Assembly: GCF_002079305.1 (NCBI RefSeq)
Contig: NZ_CP015039.1
Location: 1,447,501-1,511,500, forward strand
Reading direction: 5' to 3'
From: Rhodovulum sp. P5
Lineage (GTDB): Bacteria; Pseudomonadota; Alphaproteobacteria; Rhodobacterales; Rhodobacteraceae
Length of the DNA: 64,000 nt
Part shown: positions 23,603 through 32,346 of the stretch, piece after piece
How the letters are laid out: each line of letters opens with the position of its first letter
Numbering within the stretch: the stretch's first letter is position 1
Made by a program: the position numbers and the translations under genes
Notes under the pieces: generated by a model
Databases searched by the model: none
Told to the model about the DNA's origin: nothing
The model's input: the letters and a program-made list of their open reading frames with translations, nothing else

Positions 23603-24583
23603 TCAGGATGCGGCGCGGGACGGCACCTGCCTTTGTTCTACCTCGATGGTCACATGCGACAGGGTGTGGAGGTGGGACAGGCGTGCCCGATAGCTTGCGG
23701 GGGCGTTGGGGGTATCGGTGTGAAGCGCCACGATGGCCCCGTGATGCCCGGGGCCAAGCTGCCAGACGTGCAGATCGGTGATGCGCGTGTCGTCATCCTC
23801 AAGCACGCCTCGGATTTCGTTCGGCAGGTCGTCTTCCTCGGGCACATAATCGACCAGAACACGCCCGGCATCCTGAAGCAGCCCCCAGGACCAGCGTGCG
23901 ATCACCAATGCACCCACAATCCCGATCATCGGATCCAGCCAGACCCAGCCATAGGCCTTCCCCGCCAGAAGCGCGACGATGGCAAGGATCGAGGTCAGCG
24001 CATCGGCCAGAACGTGAAGATATGCCGCGCGAAGGTTATTGTCATGGGCGTGGCCATGACCGTGGCCATGACCGTGACCGTGACCGTGATGGTCGTGATC
24101 ATGGCCTTCGTGCAGCAAGGCGGCGCTGCCGAGATTTACCAGAAGACCGATCACGGCCACCGCGATCGCCTGCGTAAAGTCGATCTCGACCGGGCTGGCA
24201 AGCCGCAGCAGACTTTCCCAGCCGATCAGAAGCGCCACGACGCCCAGAACGACCGCACTGCCAAAGCCCGCGAGATCGCCAAGCTTGCCGGTGCCGAAGG
24301 TGAACCGCGGATTGTGGGCGTGGCGCCGGGCGTAGCGGTAGGCCAGTGCCGTGATCAGCAAGGCCGCGGCATGGGTGGACATATGCCAGCCATCCGCGAC
24401 CAGCGCCATGGACCCGAAGATCGTGCCGGCCGCAATCTCGACGACCATCATCGTCGCGGTGATGGCGATCACGATCCAGGTGCGGCGGGCATTGCGGTCA
24501 TGATGCGCGCCGAGGAAGACATGGTCATGCGGGCCGTCCCCGCCGGCATACGGTGCACTGTGATGATGGGTATGATCGTGCAT
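23603..24583 (-). CDS. dmeF: Cation diffusion facilitator, DmeF-like
   Basis: A 326-residue CDF exporter with six membrane helices. Helix 2 includes ALVADGWHMSTHAAALL with the metal-site D/H residues, and HVLADALTSILAI is the matching helix-5 site. The N terminus (MHDHTHHHS) and a cytoplasmic loop near residue 158 onward are very His-rich, including repeated Gly-His pairs, characteristic of DmeF proteins that export Co2+ or Ni2+. The C-terminal domain ends in TIEVEQRQVP. It stands alone on the minus strand, with FeoC next upstream. Confidence 0.88.
   Translation of the reverse strand: MHDHTHHHSAPYAGGDGPHDHVFLGAHHDRNARRTWIVIAITATMMVVEIAAGTIFGSMALVADGWHMSTHAAALLITALAYRYARRHAHNPRFTFGTGKLGDLAGFGSAVVLGVVALLIGWESLLRLASPVEIDFTQAIAVAVIGLLVNLGSAALLHEGHDHDHHGHGHGHGHGHGHAHDNNLRAAYLHVLADALTSILAIVALLAGKAYGWVWLDPMIGIVGALVIARWSWGLLQDAGRVLVDYVPEEDDLPNEIRGVLEDDDTRITDLHVWQLGPGHHGAIVALHTDTPNAPASYRARLSHLHTLSHVTIEVEQRQVPSRAAS
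24048..24110. repeat. Imperfect hexamer repeats coding the His-rich loop of DmeF
   Basis: Tandem variants of CCATGA and CCGTGG/CCGTGA in phase with the dmeF frame encode alternating Gly and His. Such repeats can expand or contract without a frameshift, changing loop length only. Confidence 0.6.
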
Positions 24584-24655
24584 GTCGGGCCTTCCCGTGC
24601 CTACACAGGTGTTTTCATCGATTGCGGACCGCCCGGGCGGCGCCCCGTGCCTTGA

Positions 24656-24922
24656 TCAGCGGGTCTTTCTTCTCGCACGCCCGACCCACTGGTAGGTGGC
24701 GTCGGAAAAGGGCGCTTGCGCTCCGCAGCCAAGGGAACAGCCGCGGCAGCCTCCGCAAGATCGGGCCGGGGCGTCACCGCAACTGCGGATCATGCCTTTC
24801 CCTTCCAGCACCTCCATCATCCCCCGCATCGCTTCGGGGTCGGTGTCGAACCGGTTCGAAAGCTCTTGAAGAGAGACATTTTGAGCCTCGGCACAATAGG
24901 AGCGGATGTCGGACAAAAGCAT
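24656..24922 (-). CDS. feoC: FeoC-like regulator
   Basis: An 88-residue protein: DIRSYCAEAQNVSLQELSNRFDTDPEAMRGMMEVLEGKGMIRSCG forms a winged helix, followed by a cysteine cluster (CGDAPARSCGGCRGCSLGC), as in FeoC-type proteins that may bind an iron-sulfur cluster. It is 9 bp downstream of feoB on the same strand. Confidence 0.85.
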   Translation of the reverse strand: MLLSDIRSYCAEAQNVSLQELSNRFDTDPEAMRGMMEVLEGKGMIRSCGDAPARSCGGCRGCSLGCGAQAPFSDATYQWVGRARRKTR

Positions 24923-24931
24923 GGCCCGCTC

Positions 24932-27256
24932 CTACTCGGCCGGAACCGAGGAAGAGGCCGGCCGCCTTGTGGCGGCCGACGATGCAAGGCGCATCGCCAC
25001 CAGGACCGAGGCGAGAACCACAAGCACCCCGGCAATCCACGACCCGGCCGTCGCGGGATGCGTGGCCAGACGGCTGGCCTGATAGGCAATGACCGCAGAG
25101 CCATAGGCCAGCCCCGTTGTCCAGCTGACCGCGAACAGCGCCCACCGGGTGCCGGTCTCACGCCAGATCGCCCCCGTGGCGGCAACGCAGGGCGCATAGA
25201 GAAGGATCATCAGAAGATAGGCAAAGGCCCCGGCCGTGCCGTCAAAGCGCGCGACCATGGCCCCGAAGATACCCGCATCGACGCCCTGATCCGCTGCCGT
25301 GGCGGCCTGATCCGTGACATCGCCGATATTCAGGCCAAGCGGATCGGCCAGGCTGGCCACCGCATCGGCCATGTTGGCCGGGATCGAGGCTAGGGCCTCA
25401 CTGATGCCTGCCATGACGCTGAACGTTTCCACTTCGTCGGTTTCGTCCTCGGCCATCTGGCCATACAGCGCGTTCAGCGTGCCGACCACGGCCTCTTTCG
25501 CAAAGATCCCGGTGAACAGGCCGACGGTGGCGGGCCAGTTCTCTTCGTGGATACCAATCGGCTCCACCACGGGGGTGACGGCCTTGCCGATCGAGGCAAG
25601 CACGGACCGGTCGCTGTCCTCGTTTCCAAAGGATCCGTCCGTGCCCAGAGAGTTGAGGAAGCCCAGCACCACCACCACCGCGACGATCATCTTGCCCGCC
25701 TTGAAGAGAAAGCCCTTCAGCCGCTCCCATGTGGTGCGCAGCACGCTTTTCAGGGTGGGGATGTGATAGGGTGGCAATTCCATGATCAAGGGCGAGGTCT
25801 GACCGCGCAGGAGCGTGTTCTTCAGCACCAGCCCGGTCAGCACCGCGGCGGCAATCCCCAGCAGGTAAAGCGCGAAGACGATGTTCTGCCCGCCGGTCGG
25901 GAAGAAGGCCGCGGCAAACAGCACATAAACCGGCAGCCGCGCCCCGCAGGACATGAAGGGTGCCATCATCGCCGTCATGATCCGGTCGCGCCGGTTGTCG
26001 AGCGTGCGGGTCGCCATGACCGCGGGCACCGTGCAGCCGAAGCCCAGGATCATCGGGATGAACGACTTGCCCGGCAGACCGATGGCGCGCATCGACCGGT
26101 CCATCACGAAGGCCGCGCGGGACATGTAGCCTGAATCCTCGAGGAAGGTGAGGAACAGGAACAGGAAACCGATGACCGGAATGAAGGTGGCGACGGTCTG
26201 GATGCCCGCGCCGACGCCCTGCGGCAACAGCGCGATCAGCCATTCGGGCGCGCCCGCACCTGTCAGCATCTCGGTCAGCCAGTCCACCAGCAGCGTGCCG
26301 GTCAGGATGTCGAAAAAGTCGATGAAGGCGCTCGCGAAATTGATCGCAAACAGGAACATCAGATACATCACGAACAGGAAAATCGGGATGCCGAGCACGC
26401 GGTTCAGAACCACCGTGTCGATCCGGTCCGACAGGGTATGCGAAATACGGTGGGTGCGCTTGACGCAAGCACGCGCCAGACCATGGGCGAAGCCGTAGCG
26501 TGCATCGGCCAGCAGGATGTCGATGTCTTCGTCCAGACTGTCCTCGACCCGGATCCGTTCTTCCTCTGCAAGGGTGCGAAGCGCGGGGTCTGCCATCGCC
26601 TCGGCCGCGGGATCGCCATCCAGCAGTTTGACCGCCAGCCAGCGCGGGTCGACCCGCCGGGAATGGGCCAGATCCGTCACCGCGGGCAAAAGCGCGGAAA
26701 TTGCCGCTTCGACCTCGGTCGGATGGGAGACATTCGCCTCGGGCGCGGCCGGGGCCTCTGCGGCGGCCAGGATGGCATCCTTCAGGGCTTCGACGCCCTT
26801 CTTGCGGGACGCCACGATGGGGACAACCGGACAGCCGATCCGCTTTGACAAGGCGACGGGATCGACGCGCACGCCGTTTTCCTCGGCCATGTCGATCATG
26901 TTCAGCGCGACGATCATCGGCACGCGCATCTCGACCAGTTGCGCGGTCAGATACAGGTTGCGCTCAAGGTTGGAGGCATCGACGATGTTGATGACGAGGT
27001 CCGGTTCGCCCGACAGGATGTAGTCGCGCGCGACGCTTTCATCGAGGCCGGTTTCGGACACGCTGCCCAATGAATAGGTGCCGGGCAGATCGACGACGGT
27101 GACCGACGCATCACCGTGGGTAAAGCTGCCTTCCTTGCGCTCGACGGTGACGCCGGCCCAGTTGCCGACGCGCTGACGCGACCCGGTCAGAGCGTTGAAC
27201 AAGGTCGTCTTGCCGCAATTGGGGTTGCCGGCGGTGGCGATTGTCAGCGCGGTCAT
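24932..27256 (-). CDS. feoB: Ferrous iron transporter FeoB
   Basis: A 774-residue Fe2+ transporter. The N-terminal G domain has GNPNCGKTTLFNALTG (G1, residues 10-17), DLPGTYSLG (G3) and NMIDMAEENG (G4, NMID). A membrane region of about ten helices follows, with the usual gate motifs (CGARLPVYVLFAAAF; GLFTGIFAKEAVVGTLNALYG). It starts with ATG overlapping the feoA stop by 4 bp and is followed by feoC, so feoA-feoA2-feoB-feoC form one operon under an FNR-type box. Confidence 0.96.
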   Translation of the reverse strand: MTALTIATAGNPNCGKTTLFNALTGSRQRVGNWAGVTVERKEGSFTHGDASVTVVDLPGTYSLGSVSETGLDESVARDYILSGEPDLVINIVDASNLERNLYLTAQLVEMRVPMIVALNMIDMAEENGVRVDPVALSKRIGCPVVPIVASRKKGVEALKDAILAAAEAPAAPEANVSHPTEVEAAISALLPAVTDLAHSRRVDPRWLAVKLLDGDPAAEAMADPALRTLAEEERIRVEDSLDEDIDILLADARYGFAHGLARACVKRTHRISHTLSDRIDTVVLNRVLGIPIFLFVMYLMFLFAINFASAFIDFFDILTGTLLVDWLTEMLTGAGAPEWLIALLPQGVGAGIQTVATFIPVIGFLFLFLTFLEDSGYMSRAAFVMDRSMRAIGLPGKSFIPMILGFGCTVPAVMATRTLDNRRDRIMTAMMAPFMSCGARLPVYVLFAAAFFPTGGQNIVFALYLLGIAAAVLTGLVLKNTLLRGQTSPLIMELPPYHIPTLKSVLRTTWERLKGFLFKAGKMIVAVVVVLGFLNSLGTDGSFGNEDSDRSVLASIGKAVTPVVEPIGIHEENWPATVGLFTGIFAKEAVVGTLNALYGQMAEDETDEVETFSVMAGISEALASIPANMADAVASLADPLGLNIGDVTDQAATAADQGVDAGIFGAMVARFDGTAGAFAYLLMILLYAPCVAATGAIWRETGTRWALFAVSWTTGLAYGSAVIAYQASRLATHPATAGSWIAGVLVVLASVLVAMRLASSAATRRPASSSVPAE

Positions 27257-27489
27257 CGGGTGCCCTCCTCAAGGGTAAGCAGGGCGAATTCGTCCTTGCG
27301 CAGCGACAGCGCGAAACCGCGAACCCGGATTTCGACGGGATCGCCCAAGGGGGCGACGCGGGTGATCGTGAATTCGGTGCCGGGGGTCAGGCCCATGGTG
27401 AGCAGACGTTCACGGCCGGCCCGGTTGCCACGCGCGAAGCCCTTGACCCGCGCGGTCTCTCCGACTTTCGGAAGCGCGCCTTGCATCAT
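27253..27489 (-). CDS. feoA: FeoA-family protein
   Basis: A 78-residue SH3-like FeoA protein: VGETARVKGFARGNRAGRERLLTMGLTPGTEFTITRVAPLGDPVEIRVRGFALSLRKDEF. FeoA stimulates or assembles with FeoB. It overlaps feoB and the upstream FeoA-like gene by 4 bp on each side. Confidence 0.93.
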   Translation of the reverse strand: MMQGALPKVGETARVKGFARGNRAGRERLLTMGLTPGTEFTITRVAPLGDPVEIRVRGFALSLRKDEFALLTLEEGTR

Positions 27490-27911
27490 GCCTCGCCCCC
27501 ATCGTCATTCGCCGGTTCCACAAGCACCTTGCCGGCAAGGCCATGACCAAGCGCCAGACGACAGTCACCCACCCCGATCAGCATCGGGCAGCCACCGCCA
27601 CGCTTCAGGATGCGGACCCGCGCGCCCACGGCAAGCCCCATGTCGGTCAGGCGATGATGGGCATTCCGGCCCGACCGCAACGCCACGACCCGCAGCCATA
27701 CGCCCTCGTCGGCCAGAGCAAGCGGGCATGCATTCGGCCCGGACAGGCAATCGGACGGAGCACCACTCGGCACGCAACAGGACTGACCCGCGGCATGGCG
27801 ACAATCCTCGCTGTCTGCGATGCTGTCACCCCGACCGGGAACACCCCAAGACTGACGTGCGATATGCGGCGTTTCGCCTGCGCTTTCGCGGATGTTGAGA
27901 GTTCTGGTCAT
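27486..27911 (-). CDS. FeoA-domain protein with Cys-rich N-terminal extension
   Basis: A 141-residue protein. Residues about 1-60 form an extension with several cysteines (EDCRHAAGQSCCVPSGAPSDCLSGPNACPLA). Residues about 68-135 form a second FeoA-type SH3 domain (VWLRVVALRSGRNAHHRLTDMGLAVGARVRILKRGGGCPMLIGVGDCRLALG). It is the first gene of the feo operon, 72 bp from an FNR box. Cysteine clusters in feo proteins may sense iron or redox state; here this is inference. Two FeoA units before FeoB are common in Rhodobacterales. Confidence 0.88.
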   Translation of the reverse strand: MTRTLNIRESAGETPHIARQSWGVPGRGDSIADSEDCRHAAGQSCCVPSGAPSDCLSGPNACPLALADEGVWLRVVALRSGRNAHHRLTDMGLAVGARVRILKRGGGCPMLIGVGDCRLALGHGLAGKVLVEPANDDGGEA

Positions 27912-27982
27912 GCGCGTTCCCTGTTCTGGCAGAAATTCCCGACGAATACGGTCATCTATTTTGGGATGCCGATGGACATGCC

Positions 27983-27996
27983 TTGATCCAGATCAA
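27983..27996 (-). promoter_or_regulatory. FNR-type box upstream of the feo operon
   Basis: A perfect TTGAT-N4-ATCAA palindrome. On the minus strand a TAGATG hexamer follows about 24 bp after the box, close to class II activator spacing (box centred near -41.5). Ferrous iron uptake genes are known FnrL targets in Rhodobacter relatives, so anaerobic induction is likely. Confidence 0.8.
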
Positions 27997-28657
27997 GCCG
28001 TCAAGGTGTCTGACTGTTTTACTCTGATTTTTGATCGATCCATGAGCGACGGAAAGAGCGCGTTGCTGCAGGATTGGGCGATTCCGACAGGGCAGCCGCG
28101 CGGTACATGACCGGATACCCCGTCCCGTGGACTTGCCTGGCCAAGACGGGTTCATTCCTCAGATGGCCATCGGCAGTCGCTCCAAATTCCTCTGGGCTGC
28201 GGGGTGCAACGAGGTCCAGCGTTGCCTGGGGATGGCAGGGAGGTTTCCGTGGTCCACCGTGACTGGTTCAACATCCGCCGCTTTAGCAAGCCGATTTGAA
28301 ACACGCCACCCGCCGGAACCGAAGCAAGCTTCGACGTCACTACCGATATGCCGCGCGGGAAGAGGCCCCCAAGAAAGGCCCGCCTACCCCGGTCGATGTC
28401 GTCGTTCTGCCCCGGAAAAGAGATATTCTTGTCCGGTCTGAACGATATCAGCGCCAGCAAAGGTGGAGTTGCGCCGAGTTCGGCCTGACGCGACGGCGCA
28501 TATCCGGCGCGATCGAACGGCCCGCTTTCTTGGCACGTTAGGGACTTGCCGGGATGAACGGCGGAATCCCAAGGCATTGCTTGGGGGCCGTGTGAACGCC
28601 TTCAGGATATCGAAAGACCTATCGGCTTTAAGATGGTCGACAGAGCGGGAGTGCAGA
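27997..28657. other. Gene-poor stretch with transposase debris
   Basis: Beyond the FNR box I see no intact gene up to the chemoreceptor start at 28658. The open frames on both strands are short or carry atypical codon use. Part of it (28231-28350) reads as the end of an IS3-type transposase with a stop codon inside, listed separately. The rest may be other mobile-element debris. Confidence 0.5.
28231..28350 (+). mobile_element. IS3-family transposase 3' remnant (upstream side of GAK region)
   Basis: The frame through 28261 reads HRDWFNIRRFSKPI, stop, NTPPAGTEASF. This mirrors the well-conserved IS3-family C terminus (VDWFN-RRLLEPIG...PPAEAEA) with an internal stop. Only this fragment is recognisable. 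Confidence 0.6.
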
Positions 28658-30286
28658 ATGAGGTTATGGCGTAAGGCCTTCGGGCAAGATCCGCACGCGT
28701 TCAGGCACCGCGCCCTTGCCGACGCGGCCGACAGGATTCAGGCGATCATCTGGTTTGACCCATCGGGCAAGATCCTCGACGCGAACGCCAATTTCCTGAA
28801 GACCGTCGGCTATGAGCTCACCGAAATTCAGGGCAAGCACCATTCGCTGTTTATGGACCGCGACGAGGCCGAGAGCCCGGACTATGCCACCTTCTGGAAG
28901 GAACTCGGCCGCGGTACCACGCAGGCCAAGCGCTTCAAGCGCGTGGGCAAACACGGGCGCCACATCTGGCTTCAGGCGACCTACACGCCCACATACGGCG
29001 ACGATGGCAAGATCGACAAGATCGTGAAATTCGCCACCGATATCACGCGGGAACACGCCGTCGACGTCGAAACAAGGGCAATGCTCGACGCGGTGTCGCG
29101 CAGCCAGGCCGTGATCGAATTCGACAGTTCGGGCACGATCCTTGAGGCCAACGAGAACTTCCTCAACACGATGGGCTATGCCCTGAACGAGATCGTCGCG
29201 GAACACCACTCGATCTTTGTCGACCCCGAAGATGCGGCCAGCCCCGACTACACCGCGTTCTGGCAACGCCTTGGGCGAGGAGAGTTTCAGGCGGCGCAAT
29301 ACAAGCGGCTGGGCAAGAACGGGCGCGAGGTCTGGATTCAGGCCACGTATAACCCGGTCTTGGACGATGACGGCAAGGTCATGAAGATCGTCAAATTCGC
29401 GACCGACATCACCGAAGAGACATTGCGCAACATCGCAACCGAGGGGCTGGCCCGCGGCCTTCAGGATCTGGCCGACGGCAAGAAGCATGTCAGGATGGGG
29501 GCTGAGGTTGCAGGCGAGTTCACCGGCTTGCGCGAGAACTTCAACCGGGCGATGGAGCGCCACGAACGGCTTGTCGAGGCCATCATGCACGACAGCGACC
29601 GGATGCTGCACGAGATCGAGGACCTTGCGCAAATCGCCGGCGATTTGTCCGGCCGTGCAGATGTTCAGGCGTCAACGCTGAAAGAAACCGCCGTGGCCAT
29701 GGGGATCGTGTCGGACGCGCGACCCGCACCATCGTCAAAAGGCCCCGATGGGCAAGCCCGCGCGGGCGAAGGCAAATCGAAGGTTCAGCAGACGGTTGAG
29801 GAAACCGTCGAAGCCATGCGGCTGATCGAACAGGGCTCTGGCCAGATTTCGCAGATCGTCGAGACGATCAACGAGATTTCGCTTCAGACCAACCTGCTGG
29901 CACTGAATGCCAGCGTCGAGGCCGCGCGGGCTGGCGAGGCGGGCAAGGGCTTCGCCGTCGTGGCATCAGAGGTTCGGGCGCTGGCCCAGAAAACGGCCGA
30001 CGCGACGAACCAGATCGAGGATCTGGTCAAGAAGAATTCCCGTCAGGTGAACGAGGGCGCCGAATATGTGTCGGCAACCGGCAACGTCCTGACCCGGATC
30101 GTCGAAGCTCTCACAAAGCTGAACAGCCTGACCGATCAGACCGCATCGCTCGCCGAAAGAAGTGCCAGCGGCGCATCCGACTTGACCGGTCGCGCACGGG
30201 GCCTGCGCGATCTCGCCCAATCGATGGACAGCACCACGGGTGAGGACAGCATCGACACCTACCATCAGCAGGCCGCGAATTTCTGA
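28658..30286 (+). CDS. Soluble PAS-PAS chemoreceptor (methyl-accepting protein)
   Basis: A 542-residue cytoplasmic receptor with no membrane helices. Two tandem PAS domains lie at about residues 25-140 and 147-262, nearly duplicate in pattern ([74 protein letters not shown]). The C-terminal signalling hairpin has the MCP core [39 protein letters not shown]. Soluble PAS receptors often sense internal redox or energy state through a bound cofactor. The ATG at 28658 has GGGAG upstream; the open frame extends 195 bases earlier with unlikely sequence. No che genes lie nearby. Confidence 0.9.
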   Translation: MRLWRKAFGQDPHAFRHRALADAADRIQAIIWFDPSGKILDANANFLKTVGYELTEIQGKHHSLFMDRDEAESPDYATFWKELGRGTTQAKRFKRVGKHGRHIWLQATYTPTYGDDGKIDKIVKFATDITREHAVDVETRAMLDAVSRSQAVIEFDSSGTILEANENFLNTMGYALNEIVAEHHSIFVDPEDAASPDYTAFWQRLGRGEFQAAQYKRLGKNGREVWIQATYNPVLDDDGKVMKIVKFATDITEETLRNIATEGLARGLQDLADGKKHVRMGAEVAGEFTGLRENFNRAMERHERLVEAIMHDSDRMLHEIEDLAQIAGDLSGRADVQASTLKETAVAMGIVSDARPAPSSKGPDGQARAGEGKSKVQQTVEETVEAMRLIEQGSGQISQIVETINEISLQTNLLALNASVEAARAGEAGKGFAVVASEVRALAQKTADATNQIEDLVKKNSRQVNEGAEYVSATGNVLTRIVEALTKLNSLTDQTASLAERSASGASDLTGRARGLRDLAQSMDSTTGEDSIDTYHQQAANF

Positions 30287-30622
30287 AGCCAGAGATGGTT
30301 TTCGAAGGTGCCGAACCGGACCCAGTTGCGCCCAAAACCAGAACGGACCTCACCACGGTTGGGGCGCGTTGCGTGCAAAAGTCCGCCCCGCTGGCCGCGG
30401 GATCGAGCGCATTGCTTTGCGCCATGAGTGCCCCACGCCGTGTCAGGCCAGGAAGCACCACAAGCGCGAAGGATGGAAGGAAGGCACCGAAGGTTCTGCG
30501 CTGAAGAAGACGGGCCTCCGGCAAATCTGGCACGAAGAAGGCAGGCGCCGGCCGTCGTCACCTGACGCCGTTTCAGGGACCGGTTCAGACATGGCACAAC
30601 AGAGAGGTGAGACCGTTCCGCC
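30287..30622. other. Intergenic stretch between chemoreceptor and cofD-like gene
   Basis: Convergent ends of the chemoreceptor (+) and the CofD-like gene (-) leave 336 bp. No convincing gene, RNA or terminator hairpin was recognised. Short open frames here have arginine- and proline-rich translations typical of noncoding high-GC DNA. Confidence 0.5.
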
Positions 30623-31840
30623 TCAGACCACGGAAAGCAGCGCTTCGCAGACCTTGCGCGCATCATAGCGGGACTGGTCGGCCCGGCTGTCATCGGCCAG
30701 ATCGAGCCTTGCACAGGGGATGCCGTGGCGTTCCGTGACCGCATCGCAAGCCGCACGCGTTTGCCCGACATCGCACAGAACATGTGAGATCAGTTGGCAG
30801 TCGGGCAGCCGGTCGCCGGCATCGGCCCTCAGGGGAGCAAGGATCGCCGACACCTGATCGGCCAGGCTGTGACCTGCCGCTTCGGGGTCATGCCCGAGGC
30901 TGGGAAGATAGATCTTGGGCACATGCCGGGCGGCAATGGCCTGTCCCACGCCGGCCGGCAGCAGATTGGCCACGATGCTGGAATACAGGCTGCCCGGCGC
31001 GTAGCAGATCACATCGGCCTGCGCGATCAGCTTTCGGTTGCGCTTGGACAACGGCACGTCTTGTGGGGAAAGGTCGTTCTGCCCGTCGCTGAGAAAGGCG
31101 CGGCGGATCGGCACGTCAAGCGGCGGCACTTCCTTGCCCGTCATGTGGCGCTGTCCGATGATGCGGCGCCCATCGGCCAGTTCGACGCCAAGATGCAGGT
31201 TTGCGTCGACCACGGCCCGCACGGTGCCCCGCACATCGACCATCTTGGACATCAGAAACAGCACAGGCTCCAGCGCCCGGTCATTACGCAGATACCCCCC
31301 GGCGATGATCAGGTTGCCGATGCTGGCATTGCGATAGTCGAACCCGTCGGGCGCGTGGCTTGCGAAATCCTGCAGGAAGGACTGGATCAGGGTCCGCATC
31401 GGCCTGGCAATCGCCTTGATCAGCGGGGACCGGCCGCGGGCCAGATCCTGTACTTCGCTTCGCAGTCGCGCCTGCGGGGCGTCGCGGGCCAGCCGATGCG
31501 AAAACAGCGCAAAGATTTCAGGCTGACCCAGAACGGTTTCGTCGGCCAGGGCCATCAGGCGGCTGCGCAAATCGCCCACGGCCGGCATGTCGAAGGCCTT
31601 GCGCAATTCCTGCGAACTGCCGCCACTGTCGAACGGCGTGATGAGATGGATGGAATTGAACGTATAGCGTTTCAATTCCCGCGCGATCCCGTTCAGCGCG
31701 CTGCCACCGCTGAAAAACAGAAGCCGTGGGCCAAGATGTGGTGCGCTCATCGCACGGGAAACGCGCAGCGCATCGGGCAGCTCTGCGTCGCGCTCGATCG
31801 TGATCTTCGTGCCGGCCATGCGCCTGCTGTCCTGTTGCAT
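30623..31840 (-). CDS. GAK-system CofD-like protein
   Basis: A 405-residue protein of the CofD/YvcK fold. The N-terminal glycine loop is LLFFSGGSALNGIARELKRYTFNSIHLITPFDSGGSSQELRKAFDMPAVGDLRSRL (loop near residues 42-51), followed by NLIIAGGYLRNDR and ICYAPGSLYSSIVANLLPAGVG. CofD transfers a phospholactyl-type group to deazaflavin, while YvcK binds nucleotide sugars; the GAK version is a separate family defined by its gene neighbours. It runs divergently from the Nudix gene with only 50 bp between. The start may instead be the internal ATG at 31819. Confidence 0.85.
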   Translation of the reverse strand: MQQDSRRMAGTKITIERDAELPDALRVSRAMSAPHLGPRLLFFSGGSALNGIARELKRYTFNSIHLITPFDSGGSSQELRKAFDMPAVGDLRSRLMALADETVLGQPEIFALFSHRLARDAPQARLRSEVQDLARGRSPLIKAIARPMRTLIQSFLQDFASHAPDGFDYRNASIGNLIIAGGYLRNDRALEPVLFLMSKMVDVRGTVRAVVDANLHLGVELADGRRIIGQRHMTGKEVPPLDVPIRRAFLSDGQNDLSPQDVPLSKRNRKLIAQADVICYAPGSLYSSIVANLLPAGVGQAIAARHVPKIYLPSLGHDPEAAGHSLADQVSAILAPLRADAGDRLPDCQLISHVLCDVGQTRAACDAVTERHGIPCARLDLADDSRADQSRYDARKVCEALLSVV

Positions 31841-31890
31841 GGGCCGCGCTTCCGGCTTGGAAATGCGGCTCGCTTCGGGGATAAAGGCCT

Positions 31891-32346
31891 ATGTGCGTTT
31901 CCCCCTGCATACGCCCAACCGTGCGGGCCGTCATCCGAAACGGTGATCGGGTGTTGGTTCAGGTGAAAGAGCGCCCCGGCCTTGGGCGCTATCTGACCCT
32001 GCCCGGCGGCCGGCAGGAGTTCGGTGAAACCATGCAGGCCTGCCTTGTCCGTGAATGCGAAGAGGAAATCGGCATCGCCCCGGCCATCGGCGGGCTGTTG
32101 CATGTGGCCGATGTCTTGCAGACCCGGCCCGATGGGCCGCGCCATCTGACCGAGATGCTGTTCGCCTGCACGCTGCCGCCGGAGTACACCCCGCAGATGG
32201 GCCCCCGACCCGACAAACGGCAGGTCGCCACGATCTGGGCCGATCCGGTCACCGACGGCCCGCTGTTTCTGCCCCGATATGACCGCGTGCTAATGCAGTC
32301 GGATGCGCCCGCCTATCTTGGGTGTTTCAGCCATGAAATTGCCTGA
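31891..32346 (+). CDS. Nudix hydrolase
   Basis: A 151-residue protein with a complete Nudix box at residues 39-61 (GGRQEFGETMQACLVRECEEEIG), which coordinates Mg2+ for cleavage of nucleoside-diphosphate-linked compounds. The rest (VLVQVKERPGLGRYLTLPGG; HLTEMLFACTLPP) is typical of small Nudix enzymes. It overlaps the following PhoU/APH-like gene by 14 bp, so the two are co-translated; it belongs to the GAK operon. The substrate is unknown. Confidence 0.9.
   Translation: MCVSPCIRPTVRAVIRNGDRVLVQVKERPGLGRYLTLPGGRQEFGETMQACLVRECEEEIGIAPAIGGLLHVADVLQTRPDGPRHLTEMLFACTLPPEYTPQMGPRPDKRQVATIWADPVTDGPLFLPRYDRVLMQSDAPAYLGCFSHEIA

Noticed and set aside
24048..24110. CRISPR-like short repeats.
   Set aside because: These are in-frame Gly-His codon repeats of DmeF without spacers.
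32303..32332. Extra N-terminal residues (ten codons) for the PhoU/APH-like protein.
   Set aside because: The ATG at 32333 begins the natural N terminus; the upstream one lies within the Nudix gene without a better ribosome site.
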